Source: Pseudomonas campi | GTDB lineage: Bacteria; Pseudomonadota; Gammaproteobacteria; Pseudomonadales; Pseudomonadaceae | Direction: 5' to 3' | Assembly: GCF_013200955.2 (NCBI RefSeq) | Contig: NZ_CP053697.2 | Coordinates: 1,116,001-1,180,000, forward strand | Length of the DNA: 64,000 bases | Shown here: positions 47,459-57,343 of the stretch, piece after piece | Layout of the letters: each line of letters begins with the position of its first letter | Position numbering within the stretch: the first letter of the stretch is position 1 | The notes under the pieces: model-generated | Databases searched by the model: none | Told to the model about the DNA's origin: nothing | Seen by the model: the letters and a program-made list of their open reading frames with translations, nothing else | Position numbers and translations under genes: made by a program

Positions 47459-48154
47459 ATGAACGTCTGGAGCAAATTGCTGACGGCGCTGCGCGGCGGT
47501 GCCAACGAAGTGGGTGAGGCAGTGGTCGATGGTCAGGCCCTGCGTATTCTCGATCAGGAAATCCGCGATGCCGACCTGGAGCTGCGCAAGTCCAAGGAAG
47601 CCCTGGCAGAGATCATGGCCAAGCAGAAGCTGGCTGCCGATCGTGCCGAGAAAAGCGCAACCAAGGTCGCCGAGTACGAGCAGTACGCGCTGAAAGCCCT
47701 GGAAGCCGACAACGAGGCTTTGGCCAAGGAGGTGGCTGGCAAGATCGCCAACCTCGAGGTCGAACTGGCCAGCGAGCGCGAGCAGGCCGATGGTTATGCG
47801 GCCAGTGTGGCGCAGCTACGCAAGGCGGTTAGCCAGGCCGAGGCCAATATCAAGCGTCTGAAGCAACAGGTGGATACGGTCAAGGCCACCGAGAGCGTAC
47901 AGAAGGCACAGATGGCCGTGGCTCAGCGCTACGGTGGCTCGCAGGCCAAGCTGCATACCGCGGTCGAATCGCTGGAGCGGATCAAGCTGAAGCAGGCCGA
48001 GCGCGCGGCGGTGATGGAGGCAACGGCCGAACTGGCTGAGGCCGTCAGCCTGGACGACTCGCTGGAAGCCAAGCTGCGTGCTGCGGGTATCGTCGCCGAC
48101 AGCGGCAGCGCCGACAGCGTGCTGGCGCGTCTGAAGGACAAGGCCAAGTCCTGA
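47459..48154 (+). CDS. yjfJ: PspA/IM30-family membrane-remodelling protein (YjfJ)
   Basis: ESCRT-III-like protein of 231 residues, almost entirely helical coiled coil (about 25-200), from MNVWSKLLTALRGGANEVGEAVVD to a Ser/Lys-rich tail. The amphipathic N-terminal helix (residues 1-20) would bind stressed membranes. The ATG at 47459 is preferred over one two codons earlier because AAGGAG lies 8 nt before it. It lies 24 bp after yjfI. PspA proteins polymerise on the inner membrane to limit proton leakage. Unlike pspABC loci there is no PspB, PspC or PspF here. Confidence 0.9.
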   Translation: MNVWSKLLTALRGGANEVGEAVVDGQALRILDQEIRDADLELRKSKEALAEIMAKQKLAADRAEKSATKVAEYEQYALKALEADNEALAKEVAGKIANLEVELASEREQADGYAASVAQLRKAVSQAEANIKRLKQQVDTVKATESVQKAQMAVAQRYGGSQAKLHTAVESLERIKLKQAERAAVMEATAELAEAVSLDDSLEAKLRAAGIVADSGSADSVLARLKDKAKS

Positions 48155-48219
48155 TTCGCGGGTAATCGCATGTCGGCAGTGCAAGCTGCCGACTGGCCGA
48201 CAACAGGGATAGGAAAAAC

Positions 48220-48864
48220 ATGGAAATCTTCCTGCAGTGCGCCTTGTCGTTCCCCACCGCGCTGTTCAGCTTTCTGCTGTGCGTGGCAATCCTCTACTGG
48301 TGCGTCGCTGCGCTGGGCATTCTCGAAGTCGACCTGCTCGATATCGAGGCTGACTCCGCGCTGGACAACCATGCGCTGCAACCGGAGGGCTTCGCCGGGC
48401 TGCTGCTGAAGCTGGGCTTGAACGGCGTGCCGGTGACGCTGGTGCTGACCCTGCTGTTCTTCTTCGCCTGGAGCGTCAGCTACTTCGTCGAACTGCTGCT
48501 CCTGCGTTATCTGCCGCTGGGCTTGTTGCGTTATCCGCTGGGCCTGGTTGTGGCATTCGCTGCGCTGCTGCTGGCGGTGCCGGTCAGTGCTGCGCTGTGC
48601 CGGCCGCTACGCCCGCTGTTTCGCAAGCTGGAAGCCGCCAGCAGCAACTCGGTGCTCGGCCAGACGGCCGTGGTGCGCAGTGGTCGGGTCACCCTGAGCC
48701 ACGGCGAGGCGGTGCTGGAAAACGGTGGCGCGGGCCTGATCCTGCGTGTGCGTGCCGATGAGGCGCGAGGTTTCAAACGCGGCGACCGCGTCGTGTTGCT
48801 GGAGTACCTGGAGGCCGAACATGCCTACCGGGTCATAACTGAGGACGAGTTCAAGGGCTTCTGA
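48220..48864 (+). CDS. yqiJ: YqiJ-like NfeD-family membrane protein (OB fold)
   Basis: A 214-residue protein with helices at about 10-34, 68-95 and 104-126, followed by a C-terminal soluble OB-fold domain (about 143-205, LGQTAVVRSGRVTLSHGEAVL and RGDRVVLLEYL). YqiJ/NfeD proteins pair with flotillins, as here. Its TGA stop abuts MITE-like element B, which separates it from the flotillin gene. Confidence 0.85.
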   Translation: MEIFLQCALSFPTALFSFLLCVAILYWCVAALGILEVDLLDIEADSALDNHALQPEGFAGLLLKLGLNGVPVTLVLTLLFFFAWSVSYFVELLLLRYLPLGLLRYPLGLVVAFAALLLAVPVSAALCRPLRPLFRKLEAASSNSVLGQTAVVRSGRVTLSHGEAVLENGGAGLILRVRADEARGFKRGDRVVLLEYLEAEHAYRVITEDEFKGF

Positions 48865-49048
48865 GAACCTGTTCAGAATCTGCTGCGCGTCGGCCATACG
48901 ACGTTAGAAATGCCCTCGGAAAGCCGCTTGCGGCTAACGCCCGTAGGGGCGAGTGGAGCGAGTCATGCTCATTTACTTTTCGTAAACTCCGCTCCCTCGG
49001 CCATTTCTGCCTTGTCTGGCTCTAGCTCGCGAGATTTTGAACAGGCTC
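48865..49048. mobile_element. MITE-like element B (184 bp)
   Basis: Left end GAACCTGTTCAGAATC, right end (reverse complement) GAGCCTGTTCAAAATC; related to the IS at 13020-13860. The interior matches element A in opposite orientation, including AGTTTACGAAAAGTAAATGA and the segment before GAACAGGTTCTCAG. It begins immediately after the yqiJ TGA and ends 43 bp before the flotillin ATG, so it splits a likely operon. Confidence 0.82.
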
Positions 49049-49090
49049 TACACCCGGAACTCAACCCTGAATCAAAGGAGATTGATTGCA

Positions 49091-51136
49091 ATGAGCCTCG
49101 AGCTGCTGATGCCCTTCCTGACCGGTGTGGGTCTGTTCTTTCTACTGATCTTCGGCTTTTTCGTACTGTTCAAAGCCTTTTACATCAAGGTCCCGCAAGG
49201 TACGGCGCTGATCGTCAACGACATGTCGTCGACACCCAAGGTGCATTTCACCGGCGCCCTGGTCTACCCGGTGATCTACCTCAAGGAGTTCATGCGCATC
49301 TCGCTGATCACCCTGGAAGTGGACCGGCGCGCCAAGGACGGATTGATCTGCAAGGACAATATGCGTGCTGACATTACCGTGGCCTTCTACCTGCGCGTCA
49401 ACGAGACCCAGGAGGACGTGCTCAAGGTGGCCAAAGCCATCGGTGTGGATCGTGCGTCTGACCGCAGTGCGGTGAACGAGCTGTTCAACGCCAAGTTCTC
49501 CGAGGCACTGAAGACCGTCGGCAAGCAGTTCGACTTCGTTCAGCTGTTCGAGAACCGCCAGGAATTTCGCGACCGCATCATTGAGGTGATCGGCAACGAT
49601 CTCAATGGCTATGTGCTGGAAGACGTGGCCATCGACTATCTGGAGCAGACTGCCAAGAGCTCCCTTGATCCGAGCAACATCCTCGACGCGGCCGGTATCC
49701 GCAAGATCACCGAGCTGACCGCTGCGCAGAACGTCATCACCAATGACCTGGAGCGCAACGAAGAGCTGGCGATCAAGAAGAAGAACGTGGAAACCCGCGA
49801 GGCGACCCTGGCTCTCGAGCGTCAGCAGGCCGATGCCGAGGCGCGGCAGAAACGTGAGATCGAAACCATCCGCGCCCGCGAAGAAGCCGAGACCCTCAAG
49901 GTCAAGGAAGAAGAACGCTTGAAGGCCGAGCAGGCACGCATCACCACCCAGCAGGAACTGGATATCCGCGCCGAGAACCATCAGCGCGAGGTCGAAGTGG
50001 CGCAGCAGAACCGCCAGCGTGCGGTGGTTATCGAGGTGGAAAAAGTCACCCGCGCCAAGGACCTGGAAATCGTCTCCCGCGAGCGCGAAGTCGAGCTGCA
50101 GCGCATCGAGAAAGAAAAAGCCCTGGAAGTCGAACGCAAGAACATTGCCGGGGTGATTCGCGAGCGTGTGGCGGTCGAGAAAACCGTGGCCCAGGAAGAA
50201 GAACGCATCAAGGAAGTGCGTGAGGTTTCTGAGGCCGATCGGGCCAAGCAGGTCATGGTGCTCAACGCCCAGGCCGAAGCCGAGCAGGAGCTGGTGCGCC
50301 AGGTCAAACAGGCCGAAGCCGACGAGACCCGCTCCCAGCACAAGGCCGTGGAAATCAACAACCTGGCTCAGGCCGAGCTGGAAGCCGCGGCCAAGCAGGC
50401 CGAAGCCAAGAAGAAAATGGCCGAAGGTATCGAAGCCGAGCGCGCTGCGCCGGGTCTGGCCGATGCGCGAGTGCGTGAAGTCACCGCCGCCGCCAAGGAG
50501 AAGGAAGGCCTGGCCGAAGCCCGTGTGCATGCCGAACAACTGATTGCTGCGGCCAAGGGCGACCAGGAGAAGGGCATGGCCGAGGCGCGGGTGACCGAAG
50601 CCAAGGCTGCCGCCAAGGAAAAAGACGGCCTGGCCGACGCCAAGGTGCTGGAAGAGAAACTCGGCGCCCAGGCGCGCGGCGAAGAGCAGCTCGGTGCGGC
50701 CAAGGCCAAAGCCACCCAGGATCTGGGTATGGCCGAAGCCCATGTGTTGCTGGAGCGTCTGAATGCCGAGGCCGAAGGTCTGGGCAAGAAGTTCGGTGCT
50801 CTCGATGCACTCAGCGACAACGCCCGCCAGCACGAGGAGTTCCGCATGCAGCTGGAGGCGAACTTCGATGAGGCCATGGCCGCCATCGCCGCCAACAAGG
50901 AAATCGCCAAGGACCAGGCCGAAGTGCTCTCGGCGGCGCTGTCCAAGGCGAAGATCGAGATCGTCGGCGGTGAAGGCGACTTCTTCAACTCCTTCGCCAA
51001 GTCGCTGTCGGTGGGCAAAGCCATCGAAGGCGTGGTCGGCAAGAGCCCGGTGGTGCAGGACGTGTTGGCCCGACTGCTGAACGGCCGCGTCGGCGAAAGC
51101 AAGACGCCGGCGGCGGTAGACAGCGCCAGTACCTGA
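49091..51136 (+). CDS. yqiK: Flotillin-like SPFH protein (YqiK family)
   Basis: Membrane scaffold protein of 681 residues with one N-terminal helix (about 9-31), an SPFH/band-7 domain (about 33-225), a very long charged coiled coil (about 230-560), and a C-terminal flotillin region (about 570-660). It is longer than E. coli YqiK because the coiled coil contains repeats around (G)(L/M)A(E/D)A(R/K)V near 470-590. ATG at 49091 follows AAGGAGA. Flotillins organise membrane microdomains and often sit beside NfeD-type genes. The following gap holds a hairpin (51143-51181) without a T-run. Confidence 0.92.
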   Translation: MSLELLMPFLTGVGLFFLLIFGFFVLFKAFYIKVPQGTALIVNDMSSTPKVHFTGALVYPVIYLKEFMRISLITLEVDRRAKDGLICKDNMRADITVAFYLRVNETQEDVLKVAKAIGVDRASDRSAVNELFNAKFSEALKTVGKQFDFVQLFENRQEFRDRIIEVIGNDLNGYVLEDVAIDYLEQTAKSSLDPSNILDAAGIRKITELTAAQNVITNDLERNEELAIKKKNVETREATLALERQQADAEARQKREIETIRAREEAETLKVKEEERLKAEQARITTQQELDIRAENHQREVEVAQQNRQRAVVIEVEKVTRAKDLEIVSREREVELQRIEKEKALEVERKNIAGVIRERVAVEKTVAQEEERIKEVREVSEADRAKQVMVLNAQAEAEQELVRQVKQAEADETRSQHKAVEINNLAQAELEAAAKQAEAKKKMAEGIEAERAAPGLADARVREVTAAAKEKEGLAEARVHAEQLIAAAKGDQEKGMAEARVTEAKAAAKEKDGLADAKVLEEKLGAQARGEEQLGAAKAKATQDLGMAEAHVLLERLNAEAEGLGKKFGALDALSDNARQHEEFRMQLEANFDEAMAAIAANKEIAKDQAEVLSAALSKAKIEIVGGEGDFFNSFAKSLSVGKAIEGVVGKSPVVQDVLARLLNGRVGESKTPAAVDSAST

Positions 51137-51142
51137 CGGAGC

Positions 51143-51181
51143 TCGCACCCAGCGTGCTGCATGCTGCTGGGCTGGGTGCGA
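51143..51181 (+). terminator. Possible attenuator hairpin after the flotillin gene
   Basis: CGCACCCAG pairs with CTGGGTGCG around a GC-rich loop that also pairs internally. No U-run, so it may reduce rather than stop read-through into the zinc-ribbon gene. Confidence 0.4.
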
Positions 51182-51317
51182 AATGAACATTTAGGGATGC
51201 TTCGTAGAAACTAAAGTGCGCCGGTTAGGCTCGGCGACTCCTCGGGGTCGTCAACCAGCAAGCTGCCGCTGTGTTTTCAAGTGACGCTATGTCCACCTCG
51301 ATAAATAAGGAAATTAC

Positions 51318-51689
51318 ATGCACTGTCCGAAATGCCAGGCCGCTATGGAAAAAGTACCGACGCAGGATGGCGTGATCGATCGCTGCACCGCCTGCAAAGG
51401 GCTGTGGTTCAACATGCTCGAACACGAAGACCTCAAGCCCTATGCCAAGCAGTTAGATGTAGGCAGCGCCGAATCGGGCCGCATGCACAACACCAACGAT
51501 CGTATCGATTGCCCGGCATGTGCCAATAGTCCGATGACGCGCATGGTCGACCCTGGTCAGCCGCATATCTGGTTCGAGCGCTGCCCAACCTGCTTTGGCA
51601 GCTTCTTTGACGCCGGCGAGTTTCGCGATTTGGCATCGACTAGCTTGAGCGACTTCTTCAAGCGCTTCTCGTTAACGGCGCGCCACTAG
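51318..51689 (+). CDS. Double TFIIB-type zinc-ribbon protein
   Basis: A 123-residue protein with two zinc ribbons: Cys3/6/23/26 (CPKC, CTAC) and Cys65/68/89/92 (CPAC, CPTC), each followed by an aromatic-rich KGLWFN or FGSFFDAGEF stretch typical of zf-TFIIB. Found in the PspA/flotillin cluster, it is probably an adaptor for protein or nucleic acid. AAGGAAA precedes the ATG. Confidence 0.85.
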   Translation: MHCPKCQAAMEKVPTQDGVIDRCTACKGLWFNMLEHEDLKPYAKQLDVGSAESGRMHNTNDRIDCPACANSPMTRMVDPGQPHIWFERCPTCFGSFFDAGEFRDLASTSLSDFFKRFSLTARH

Positions 51690-51757
51690 CGGTCGTTTTT
51701 TGTCGACGCAGGCGCAAGCCAGTGTTGCAGATTTGTACTCCCCCACTAGGAAGCCTT

Positions 51758-51997
51758 ATGTCAGAACCACGGGATTATCTGGAAATGTCGTTTCGCTCGA
51801 TTCAGTGCTTTGCCAATGACGGCCGCCTGGACGTGCAGGAACTGGGTGCTCTGCTGGGTGTTGCCGAGCGCGACGGGGTGATTGATGACAATGAAGTTCG
51901 CGTGCTGAAGAAGATCATCGCTCAGATCAAGCCCGAAGAGCTCGATCAGGCGATGCGCGAAAAACTTGCCGAAATTGCCCAAAAGATTGGTGCCTAA
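51758..51997 (+). CDS. Small TerB-like protein
   Basis: A 79-residue acidic helical protein. Two loop-helix units (NDGRLDVQELGALL and RDGVIDDNEVRVLKKI) resemble the metal-binding turn of TerB/DjlA-like domains. The ATG at 51758 follows AGGAAG. It lies 93 bp before the giant ATPase gene. TerB-like domains sense or bind metal at membranes in tellurite/stress systems. The assignment is from pattern only. Confidence 0.65.
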   Translation: MSEPRDYLEMSFRSIQCFANDGRLDVQELGALLGVAERDGVIDDNEVRVLKKIIAQIKPEELDQAMREKLAEIAQKIGA

Positions 51998-52090
51998 ACC
52001 AAGGGTAGATTCGCCTTCGGGGCCGGCTGAAGCCGGCCCCAAGCCTCGTCCCACCTTGCTAGCAGACAGCGCAGATTCAGGAAGACCACG

Positions 52091-55000
52091 ATGTCGGATG
52101 CTCCAGCCGTAGCCCAACCACAGGATGTATTGGACAAGGCCGTCGCCGAAGGCGGTGCCTATGAGGTGCTGCACAAGCGCCTGCAGGAGCAAGGCCTGCG
52201 CTTGCGCCAGACCACCGAAGCACTGAACGCTCAGCGCTTGCAGGAGTTCGGCAGCAGCCAGATGGAGGTGGTCGGGCGGGTACGCATCCGCACCGAGAAC
52301 AACTGCACTGCCCGCGATATCGTTCAGGTCGGCGAGAATCTGCTGTTCGGCTACAACGTGTTCCTCGGCCTGAAAAAGGAAACCCGCGTCGAGGATGTGT
52401 TCTCCCTGTATCGCCTAAGCGAACAGGACGAAGGCTACGAAGCCGAGAGCGTGGCTCTGGCTGACAGCTTTCTCGGCCAGAGCAGCTTCGTTAACGACTT
52501 CAACGAGCTCTACACCTATTACAAGAACACACGCTTGCTGCAACTGCTGGTGCGCGACGGCAAGCTGCTGGCCAGCTTCCAGATCGGCGAGCGGATCAGC
52601 GATATCCGGGTGTTCCGCTGGTCGATCTCCGTCGACGGCAAAGAAGTCCGCTATATCGACAACCGCGGTGAGCGCGATATAGCGCTGCCGGCGCCGTTCG
52701 ATTTCGAATGGCAAAAGACTTCCCGCGAGATGGTGGTCAACGGCCGTCATCCGCATATGAATATCCTCGACACCATCTTCGTCGAGACCATCGGCGGCGA
52801 CCTCACGGTCAAGGTCGAGAACAACACCGAAGACGGCCTGGGTATCTACCGCGAAGAAGTGCTGGATAAGACCCAGTCCCTGGACGATGCGCAGATCGAG
52901 TACGCCAAACTCGGCAGCCTGATCCTGCTGAAAGTGCTGCCGTATCGCGAAGAGCAGTGGCGCTACCTGGTATTCAATAACCTGACGCGCAAGGTCGAGC
53001 GTATCGACGCCATCGGCCTGGCCTGCGTGCAGCTGCCGGAAGACCACGGCATCATCTTTCCCGGCGGCTATTACTTGCAGAACGGCGAGTCCAAGGCCTT
53101 CGAGCAACCCATGGCCGGCATGCGCTTCAAGCGCGCGGTGCGTTCGCCCAATGGCGAGGACGTGCAGTACATCTTCTACCACCCGGAAGAAGGCCGTTCG
53201 GCGCTGTTCACTTACAACATGATCAACCGTCAGCTGCATAACCCGATCTTCGGCCACGGCTACGCGCGCCTGGAAGACGGGCGCATGGTGATCTTCGCCG
53301 CCGAAGGCAGCGAGCCAACCCGTATCCACCCGATGCAGATCTGGCAGACGCCGTTCTGCAGCGATGATTTCGCCGCCCGCCAGCCGGTGCGCAGCGGTTT
53401 CTTCGGCCGTATCGGCAATGCCGAACTGGTACGCGGCGTCTCCGACCTGCTGGGCCTCAGTCGCGAGATCGAAACCCCGGAAGTCTCGGTGCAGCGCTAC
53501 ACCCAGCTGTGCCAGAACACCCGTCGCCTGTTTGACGTCTACCACTGGCTGGGCGATGCCCAATGCCAGGGTATGGCACCGCTGCTGCGCGAAATCGCCG
53601 CCACCGGCGAGCTGGTGCTCGACGAGTTCGAGAAGGTCGAAAGCATCCGCCAGCAATCTGCGCGCGCCATGGCCGAAGCAGAAACCCGGCAGCAGGCGTT
53701 GCTTTCCGGTCTGCTGATCGATAGCTGGGATGAGGTGCAGCACTTCGTCGACGCGCTCAATGGCATCAACGCCCAGCGCGGCCAACTGCTGACCATCCGC
53801 GATTATCGCTATATCGACGTGGCGCGCATCGACGCCATGGAAACCGAGCTGCTGACGGCCCAGGAGCAGGTCGCGGCCGCCACCTCGGGGTTTCTGGCCA
53901 GCAAGGCGGCGCTGGAGCCCTATGTGCTGCAGTTGGCTCAGCTCGACGCCCAGGCGCAGAAGGCCGAGAGCGTCAGCCAACTCAACGAACCGCTGGTGGC
54001 GTTGCAGGCCATGGCCGGCAACCTGGATATGTTGTCCAGCCTGATGGCCTCGCTGCCGATCGACGACGCGACCCAGCGCACCGCGATAGTCGAGTCGATT
54101 TCCGAGGTCTACGCCCGTCTTAACCAGGCCAAGGCCCGCGCCGAACAGCGGCGCAAGGGGCTGGGTTCGGCGGAGACGGTGGCGCAGTTCGGCGCCCAGT
54201 TCAAACTGTTCAGTCAGGGCATCACCAACGCCCTGGCCATGGCCCAGGACCCGGAACGTTGCGACGAACAGCTGTCGCGCCTGCTGGTGCAGCTGGAAGA
54301 GCTGGAGAGCCAGTTCGGAGATCAGGAACAGTTCCTCGGCGACATTCTGAGCAAGCGCGAGGAGCTGCTGGAAACCTTCGAGGCGCACAAACAGGCGCTG
54401 CTCGACGAGCGCCAGCGCAAGGCCCAGGGCCTGCTCGATGCCGCCCGGCGGATTCTGGAAAGCCTCGGCCGGCGGACCGCACGCCTGACTCAGCCGGACG
54501 AGCTGAACGCTTTCTTCGCCGCCGACCCGCTGATCCTCAAGCTGCGCGAGCTGGCCGAGCGCCTGCGCGAGCTGAAGGACAGCGTCAAGGCCGAGGATGT
54601 TGAGGCGCGCCTCAAGGCCGCCCGCGATCAGGCGGTGCGTAGCCTGCGCGACAAGAGCGAGCTGTTCGAGGAGGGCGGCAACGTCATCAAGCTCGGCCCG
54701 CGCCACCGCTTCAGCGTCAACACCCAGGAGCTGGATCTGACCCTGATGCCGCGCGGCGATCAGCTCTACCTGCACCTGACCGGCACCGAATTTCTCGAGC
54801 CGCTGCAAAATGCTGAGCTGGAAGCGCTGCGTGATTATTGGCAGGTGTCCCTGGAGTCTGAATCCGCCACGCTGTACCGCGCCGAATACCTGGCCGGCGA
54901 AGTGCTGGCAGCGGCCGATGCCGGGCGCGATGGCCTCAGCTTGGACCTGCTCAAGCAGCAGCTGGCCCAGCCGGACGCGCTGATCAAAAGCATCCGCGAC

Positions 55001-57343
55001 TTTGCCGCGCCGCGCTACAAGGACGGCTACGAGAAGGGCATCCACGACCACGACGCGGCGCTGATCCTCACCCAGCTGTTGCCGCTACGCGACAGCGCCG
55101 GGCTGCTCAGCTACGGCGCCTTGCCGCGTGGTTTCGCCAGCTTTTTCTGGGGCCAGGCGCAGCGCCGCGACGATGCCAAGCAGTGGCCGCAACGCGCGCG
55201 CAGTGCCCGGCATATCCAGCAGTTGTTCGGTCAACGCGAGAGCCTGTTGCAGCTGCAGGCCGAAATTGCCGAGGCCATGGCCGGTTATATCGCCGAGCAG
55301 GACATGAACCTGACCCAGGCGACGCTGGCCGAGGCGGCGGAATACCTGGTGCAGGAACTGGCCGCCGAGCGTATCGAGTTCGTCTTCAGCAAATACGCCC
55401 GCGAGCTGCTGGCTGGCCTGCAGGCGCGTCTGCAGACGGCGCATATGTGGGATGTTTATCAGCAGACCCTGACGCAACTGCAGGATCGCCCGGCAGCGCA
55501 GTGGGCGCTGGTGGAAAACTGGCTGCGCGGCCTTTGCGCGGCAGACGAATTCGCCGCGCTCAGTGCCTATGTGCCCGAAGCCGTGGCCCTGACCTTGCTT
55601 GCCGAGGATCTGCCCAAGCGCATCACCGAGGTGGATCTGCGTTTTACCGCCAAGGACTTGATGGGCGAACACCCACGCATCGGCGAACGGCAACTGGTGC
55701 TGGCGGTGGACGACTTCTTCGCCCGCCTGCGTGTGCATCGCGAGCAGTTCCTGCCCGGTTTGCAGCGCTACCAGGCACTGCGTCAGGAAGTGGTGGCGCG
55801 CGAGCGCGAGGCTCTGCGCCTCAATGAGTTCAAGCCCAAGCCGCTCAGCTCCTTCGTGCGCAACAAGCTGATCAACGACGTGTATCTGGGCGTAATTGGC
55901 GACAACCTGGCCAAGCAGATGGGCACCGCCGGGGAGAACCGCCGTTCGGACTTGTCCGGTTTGCTGATGCTGATTTCGCCGCCGGGTTACGGCAAAACCA
56001 CGTTGATGGAGTACGTTGCTCACCGCCTCGGTCTGATCTTTATGAAGATCAATGGTCCGGCCCTGGGTCACGAAGTGCGCTCCCTGGACCCAGCCCAGGC
56101 GCCGGACGCTACCTCACGCCAGGAGCTGGAAAAGCTCAACCTGGCGCTGGAGATGGGCAACAACGTGATGCTCTATCTCGACGACATCCAACACACCCAC
56201 CCGGAATTCCTGCAGAAATTCATCTCGCTCTGCGATGGCACGCGACGTATCGAAGGCGTATGGAAGGGCCGCACGCGCACCTACGACATGCGTGGGCGCA
56301 AGTTCTGCGTGATCATGTCGGGCAACCCCTATACCGAGTCCGGCGACGTATTCAAGATCCCGGATATGCTGGCCAACCGCGCCGACATCTATAACCTCGG
56401 CGACACCCTGGGCGGCATGCAGGAAGCCTTCGCGCTGTCCTACATCGAAAACGGCCTGACCTCCAACCCGGTGCTGGCGCCGCTGGCCACCCGCGATATG
56501 GCCGACGTTTATCGCTTCGTTGCCAAGGCCGAGGGCAAGCCGTGCTCCAGCAACGAACTGAGCCACAGCTACAGCGCCGCCGAAGTCAACGAAATCGTCA
56601 CCACCTTGCAGCGTCTGATGCAGGTGCGCGATGTGGTCGGCCGGGTTAACCAGCAGTACATCGCCAGCGCGGCCCAGGCCGATCAGTACCGCACCGAACC
56701 GCCGTTCAAGTTGCAGGGCAGCTACCGCAACATGAACAAGATGGCGGAGAAGATCAGCTCGGTGATGAACGACGCCGAGGTGTTGCAGCTGATCGCCGAT
56801 CACTACCAGGGCGAATCTCAGTTGCTCACCACCGGCGCCGAGGAAAACCTGCTCAAACTCGCCGAGTTGCGCGGCAATATGACCGACGTACAAACCGAGC
56901 GCTGGGCGCAGATCAAACGCGACTTCATGCGCAACAAGGCCATGGGCGGCAGCGACACCGATGTCGGCGGCAGGGTGGTGGCGCAGCTTAACGATCTGGT
57001 CGAGGGCGTGCGCGGCCTGGCCAAGCTGGCGCCGGGCGAGCAAGCCGCCGCGCCGACGATTCCCTGGGCCGAACTGCTAGCCGGGTTGGATAACCTGGGC
57101 AAGCTGCGCCCGCAGGTGGAGGTGGTCACGCCGCCACAACCGGCGGTGCAGAAGGTGCTGGAAAGCCTGGCCGACAGCCTGCAAAACAGCTTTCTGCCGT
57201 TGATCCACGCGATGGACAAGAAGATCGATATCGACCTGCGCACCCACAACCGCATGCAGGAAATCTCTACCCAACTGCGTGATCTCGGTGAGCAACTGGG
57301 CCACGAGCAGCGCCTGGGCGACGTCGACGGCGAGCCAACGTGA
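52091..57343 (+). CDS. Giant AAA+ ATPase ('DNA repair ATPase' family)
   Basis: 1750-residue protein. Approximate layout: short helical N-terminus; beta-rich region (about 60-440) that may be a propeller-like recognition domain; coiled coil (about 500-870); a second mixed region with more helices (about 870-1260); AAA+ module with Walker A ISPPGYGKTT (about 1296-1305), Walker B VMLYLDDIQH (about 1360-1369) and a sensor-1-like IMSGNPY; helical C-terminus. Annotated relatives are called 'ATPase involved in DNA repair', but direct evidence is thin. It overlaps the rhomboid gene (GTGA), so they are translated together. Its size and partners suggest the motor of the cluster. Confidence 0.88.
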   Translation: MSDAPAVAQPQDVLDKAVAEGGAYEVLHKRLQEQGLRLRQTTEALNAQRLQEFGSSQMEVVGRVRIRTENNCTARDIVQVGENLLFGYNVFLGLKKETRVEDVFSLYRLSEQDEGYEAESVALADSFLGQSSFVNDFNELYTYYKNTRLLQLLVRDGKLLASFQIGERISDIRVFRWSISVDGKEVRYIDNRGERDIALPAPFDFEWQKTSREMVVNGRHPHMNILDTIFVETIGGDLTVKVENNTEDGLGIYREEVLDKTQSLDDAQIEYAKLGSLILLKVLPYREEQWRYLVFNNLTRKVERIDAIGLACVQLPEDHGIIFPGGYYLQNGESKAFEQPMAGMRFKRAVRSPNGEDVQYIFYHPEEGRSALFTYNMINRQLHNPIFGHGYARLEDGRMVIFAAEGSEPTRIHPMQIWQTPFCSDDFAARQPVRSGFFGRIGNAELVRGVSDLLGLSREIETPEVSVQRYTQLCQNTRRLFDVYHWLGDAQCQGMAPLLREIAATGELVLDEFEKVESIRQQSARAMAEAETRQQALLSGLLIDSWDEVQHFVDALNGINAQRGQLLTIRDYRYIDVARIDAMETELLTAQEQVAAATSGFLASKAALEPYVLQLAQLDAQAQKAESVSQLNEPLVALQAMAGNLDMLSSLMASLPIDDATQRTAIVESISEVYARLNQAKARAEQRRKGLGSAETVAQFGAQFKLFSQGITNALAMAQDPERCDEQLSRLLVQLEELESQFGDQEQFLGDILSKREELLETFEAHKQALLDERQRKAQGLLDAARRILESLGRRTARLTQPDELNAFFAADPLILKLRELAERLRELKDSVKAEDVEARLKAARDQAVRSLRDKSELFEEGGNVIKLGPRHRFSVNTQELDLTLMPRGDQLYLHLTGTEFLEPLQNAELEALRDYWQVSLESESATLYRAEYLAGEVLAAADAGRDGLSLDLLKQQLAQPDALIKSIRDFAAPRYKDGYEKGIHDHDAALILTQLLPLRDSAGLLSYGALPRGFASFFWGQAQRRDDAKQWPQRARSARHIQQLFGQRESLLQLQAEIAEAMAGYIAEQDMNLTQATLAEAAEYLVQELAAERIEFVFSKYARELLAGLQARLQTAHMWDVYQQTLTQLQDRPAAQWALVENWLRGLCAADEFAALSAYVPEAVALTLLAEDLPKRITEVDLRFTAKDLMGEHPRIGERQLVLAVDDFFARLRVHREQFLPGLQRYQALRQEVVAREREALRLNEFKPKPLSSFVRNKLINDVYLGVIGDNLAKQMGTAGENRRSDLSGLLMLISPPGYGKTTLMEYVAHRLGLIFMKINGPALGHEVRSLDPAQAPDATSRQELEKLNLALEMGNNVMLYLDDIQHTHPEFLQKFISLCDGTRRIEGVWKGRTRTYDMRGRKFCVIMSGNPYTESGDVFKIPDMLANRADIYNLGDTLGGMQEAFALSYIENGLTSNPVLAPLATRDMADVYRFVAKAEGKPCSSNELSHSYSAAEVNEIVTTLQRLMQVRDVVGRVNQQYIASAAQADQYRTEPPFKLQGSYRNMNKMAEKISSVMNDAEVLQLIADHYQGESQLLTTGAEENLLKLAELRGNMTDVQTERWAQIKRDFMRNKAMGGSDTDVGGRVVAQLNDLVEGVRGLAKLAPGEQAAAPTIPWAELLAGLDNLGKLRPQVEVVTPPQPAVQKVLESLADSLQNSFLPLIHAMDKKIDIDLRTHNRMQEISTQLRDLGEQLGHEQRLGDVDGEPT

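Noticed and set aside
49142..51190. Long antisense frames opposite the flotillin gene, and likewise opposite the giant ATPase (52415-55051)
   Set aside because: Artefacts of third-position GC bias; the sense strands encode clear conserved proteins.
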